Below, in pieces: positions 5,625 to 7,185 of a DNA stretch of 7,185 bases. How positions within the stretch are numbered: the first letter of the stretch is position 1; each line of letters starts with the position of its first letter. Where the stretch lies: assembly GCA_027485365.1 (NCBI GenBank), contig JAIXRD010000202.1, positions 1 through 7,185 on the forward strand. Direction: 5' to 3'. This stretch comes from Cryomorphaceae bacterium (GTDB lineage Bacteria; Bacteroidota; Bacteroidia; Flavobacteriales_D; Crocinitomicaceae). The position numbers and the translations under genes were made by a program. Below the pieces are notes generated by a model that saw only the letters and a program-made list of their open reading frames with translations, had not been told where the DNA came from and searched no databases.

Positions 5625-7185
5625 ATGTTAAAACGCCTACACCTACTCGCAATCGTTGTCCTAACTTTTTCAACCCAATCGGCAATAGCGCAATGTTGCT
5701 GTGCCACGAATTTAGGCGCAATTAATCCCAACATGAACTGGCAGTTTTTCCAGCATTCCTGCCTTGGGTATGTGTCTTTCCCAGCACAAGCTGGATGTAC
5801 GTATCAATTTACTTATTGTAGTTCTATTGCTCCGTCAGCTTCCTACAACGGCGATCCCTATCTAACAATTAATAGTTCTGCAATGTCCGGCGCCATGGCG
5901 GCCAACGACGATCATTGCGGCTTGGGTTCATATATTCAGTGGACCGCCCCATCGACACAAACCTATTATCTACAAATGGGAAATTGGGCACAGGGAGCTT
6001 CTTGTGCTTGTAATGTTAGTAGAAACTTGGGGTACCGATCTACGAATTGTGCGGGTGGAGTAACTTCACCAACCAGCATCACCGCAAGCGCAGCTTCCGT
6101 TTGTGCTGGGCAAAGCACCACCCTCACCGCAAACGGCACAATGGGTACCCAAAACTGGTACACAGGCTCCTGCGGAGGAACATTAATTGGTTCCGGAGCA
6201 TCAATTACTGTAAGCCCAGCAGTCACGACCACTTATTACGTAAACAACAACAGTAACGGGCAGGCGAGCCCAAATTGTGCAACGATTACAATTACAGTAA
6301 ACCCTTCTCCTCAAGCGCCAACGGTAAATGGTAATTTGGTGCTTTGTGGCCCGGGGAGCACGGTGTTAACGGCTAGTGGGGGTCTAGCAACGTATAATTG
6401 GTATGCTGATGCCGCAGGGTCCACACTCCTAGGCACAGGTGCAAGCTTTACAACGCCAGTTATAAATACGACCACAACATATTATGTCAATACTCAACAG
6501 GCAGGAAATTTTGGGGTTGGTTCACAGACATTCAATTTTACCGGAGGCCCTCAATCGTTCACGGCTCCTGTAACAGGCACGTACACGTTCGATTTATATG
6601 GTGCCCGCGGAGGCAATGTGACGACTTATTATCCAACAAACGGCGGGCTCGGGGGTAGAGCACAAGGAACAACAACTTTAAACGCAGGACAAGTAATCAA
6701 TGTGTATGTTGGTGGACAAGGACAAGATCGTTTAGGAAATCACCCCTACGGTAGCTGTACTTTCGTTCCGGGTGGTTGGAATGGCGGCGGCGCGAATCGA
6801 AGCGCTGGAAATGGTACTCCTGGAGGAGGGGCTTCAGACATAAGGGTTGGAGGAAATGCTTTGGCAAATCGAATTATAGTTGCAGGAGGAGGAGGCGGTT
6901 GTGGTTGGTCGTATGCTGCAGGAGGTCACGGAGGAGGACTCACTGGTAACAACGGTACAAACAGTCCAAATTCTGGGGGCACTCAAGTTGCAGGCGGGGC
7001 TATTGCAAATGGAGGGGGACCATGTGGAGTAACCGCAGGGACTCTTGGACAAGGAGGAGATGGTTCTGGGTGGTCTGCTGGCGGCGGCGGTGGCGGCGGC
7101 GGATTTTACGGCGGTGGCGGCGGCGGGTATAACAATGGCGGCGGCGGCGGCTCCTCGTATGTTGGGGGTGTCAATGGAGGAACAA
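5625..7185 (+). CDS. Secreted modular protein: pre-peptidase-like domain, two Ig-like domains, ALK-like glycine-rich domain (3' end missing)
   Basis: The frame is open for 520 codons to the window end. Residues 1-22 form a signal peptide (MLKR, hydrophobic core LLAIVVLTF, then SAIA before Q23). With no lipobox, cleavage by signal peptidase I after A22 is expected. Residues 23 to about 145 are Cys-rich (10 Cys) and resemble the pre-peptidase-like beta-sandwich domains of Bacteroidota exoproteins (GYVSFPAQAGCTYQF, DPYLTI, NDDHCG, IQWTAP, YYLQMG). About 147-226 and 229-290 are two Ig-like repeats. From about 300 onward a Gly-rich domain begins with QTFNFTGGPQSFTAPVTGTY; 79 of residues 301-520 are Gly. 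No catalytic motif is visible. The protein is probably cell-surface or secreted, perhaps adhesive or matrix-forming, but its function is unknown. A type IX sorting domain would be expected at the unseen C-terminus. Ser/Thr/Asn/Gly-rich composition sets it apart from the upstream genes. Confidence 0.9.
   Translation, partial: MLKRLHLLAIVVLTFSTQSAIAQCCCATNLGAINPNMNWQFFQHSCLGYVSFPAQAGCTYQFTYCSSIAPSASYNGDPYLTINSSAMSGAMAANDDHCGLGSYIQWTAPSTQTYYLQMGNWAQGASCACNVSRNLGYRSTNCAGGVTSPTSITASAASVCAGQSTTLTANGTMGTQNWYTGSCGGTLIGSGASITVSPAVTTTYYVNNNSNGQASPNCATITITVNPSPQAPTVNGNLVLCGPGSTVLTASGGLATYNWYADAAGSTLLGTGASFTTPVINTTTTYYVNTQQAGNFGVGSQTFNFTGGPQSFTAPVTGTYTFDLYGARGGNVTTYYPTNGGLGGRAQGTTTLNAGQVINVYVGGQGQDRLGNHPYGSCTFVPGGWNGGGANRSAGNGTPGGGASDIRVGGNALANRIIVAGGGGGCGWSYAAGGHGGGLTGNNGTNSPNSGGTQVAGGAIANGGGPCGVTAGTLGQGGDGSGWSAGGGGGGGGFYGGGGGGYNNGGGGGSSYVGGVNGGT
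6063..6500 (+). other. Two tandem Ig-like domains within the secreted protein
   Basis: Residues about 147-226 and 229-290 share one pattern: a Cys-Gly turn (SVCAGQSTTLTANG versus LVLCGPGSTVLTASGG), a W-Y strand (TQNWYTGSCGGTLIGSG versus TYNWYADAAGSTLLGTG), then a T-rich strand ending in TTYYV. This is the pattern of the short Ig-like repeats (Ig_7 type) common in large Bacteroidota surface proteins. They probably act as stalk or spacer units. The family name is recalled from knowledge of such proteins and was not checked by a profile search. Confidence 0.65.
6522..7185 (+). other. Glycine-rich domain resembling that of ALK/LTK receptors (Gly_rich, PF12810 type), incomplete
   Basis: From residue 300 the protein has an amphipathic beta start (GPQSFTAPVTGTYTFDLYGARGG), then TTTLNAGQVINVYVGGQGQD, GGGASDIRVGG, NRIIVAGGGGG, and Gly runs of 8, 6 and 5 residues (486-493, 496-501, 505-509) ending in SSYVGG. 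The order of a beta-rich beginning, an I-I-V/A-A-GGGG strand and a poly-Gly end with YVGG matches the glycine-rich domain family first known from animal ALK and LTK and also found in bacterial exoproteins. In ALK and LTK structures the glycine runs form a bundle of polyglycine II helices. The window ends inside or just after this domain. Confidence 0.7.
7080..7151 (+). repeat. GGC-rich trinucleotide tract coding for poly-glycine
   Basis: Three runs of Gly codons (7080-7103, 7110-7127, 7137-7151) are split by TTT-TAC and TAT-AAC-AAT. Of their 19 Gly codons 15 are GGC. A 17-base direct repeat (GGCGGTGGCGGCGGCGG) occurs at 7086-7102 and 7110-7126, 24 bases apart. The frame stays open throughout. 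This points to triplet slippage or a local duplication, and the tract could vary in length between strains. Confidence 0.85.

Noticed and set aside
5552..5734. 60-codon minus-strand open frame across the promoter and start of the secreted protein gene
   Set aside because: It lies opposite the signal peptide coding sequence and candidate promoter, and has no recognisable motif.
5966..6256. Open frames on both strands inside the Ig-like region
   Set aside because: They are shadows of the long frame at 5625-7185, which has a signal peptide and clear domain patterns.
6834..7052. 72-codon minus-strand open frame, Ser-rich
   Set aside because: It is the reverse complement of the glycine-rich coding sequence; GGA/GGT codons read backwards give TCC/ACC, which explains its Ser/Thr bias.
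7080..7151. CRISPR array or non-coding tandem repeat
   Set aside because: The repeats are triplets in frame with a continuous coding sequence, with no spacers of regular length.

Overview
The window looks like a chromosome segment from a member of the Bacteroidota, most likely Flavobacteriales; the family cannot be fixed from this sequence alone. Four things point there. The gene order is pdxA, a DUF177 protein, rpmF, plsX, fabH, accB, accC. The L32 protein has the flavobacterial form without a zinc ribbon. Two intergenic sites fit the Bacteroidota promoter pattern (TTTG, about 20 bases, TAnnTTTG). The last gene encodes a secreted protein built from Ig-like and pre-peptidase-like domains of the kind common in gliding or type IX-secreting Bacteroidota. 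No Shine-Dalgarno sites stand out, which is also normal for the phylum.

Bases 1-5407 are a compact housekeeping block, all on the + strand. It starts inside pdxA (vitamin B6 synthesis). After a 58-base gap with a palindrome and a candidate internal promoter come a DUF177/YceD-type protein, ribosomal protein L32, PlsX, FabH, AccB (BCCP) and AccC (biotin carboxylase). Gaps between these six genes are 18 bases or less, and plsX and fabH overlap by one base, so they are probably one transcript. AccB and AccC carry out the first half of malonyl-CoA formation. FabH uses malonyl-ACP to start fatty acid chains, and PlsX passes finished acyl chains to phospholipid synthesis. The transcript therefore joins membrane lipid supply to a ribosomal protein, an arrangement also known in other bacteria (yceD-rpmF-plsX-fabH). 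The carboxyltransferase genes accA and accD are not here.

Bases 5408-5624 are non-coding and AT-rich. They hold an imperfect inverted repeat just after accC and a good candidate promoter directly before the next gene.

Bases 5625-7185 are the 5' part (520 codons, no stop) of a gene for a secreted modular protein: a signal peptide, a Cys-rich pre-peptidase-like beta domain, two Ig-like repeats, then a glycine-rich domain resembling the one in the animal receptor kinases ALK and LTK. Its glycine tract ends in a GGC-rich repeat. This is the only accessory part of the window and the most interesting one. No mobile element, CRISPR array, tRNA or rRNA was seen, and the housekeeping block holds no novel system.
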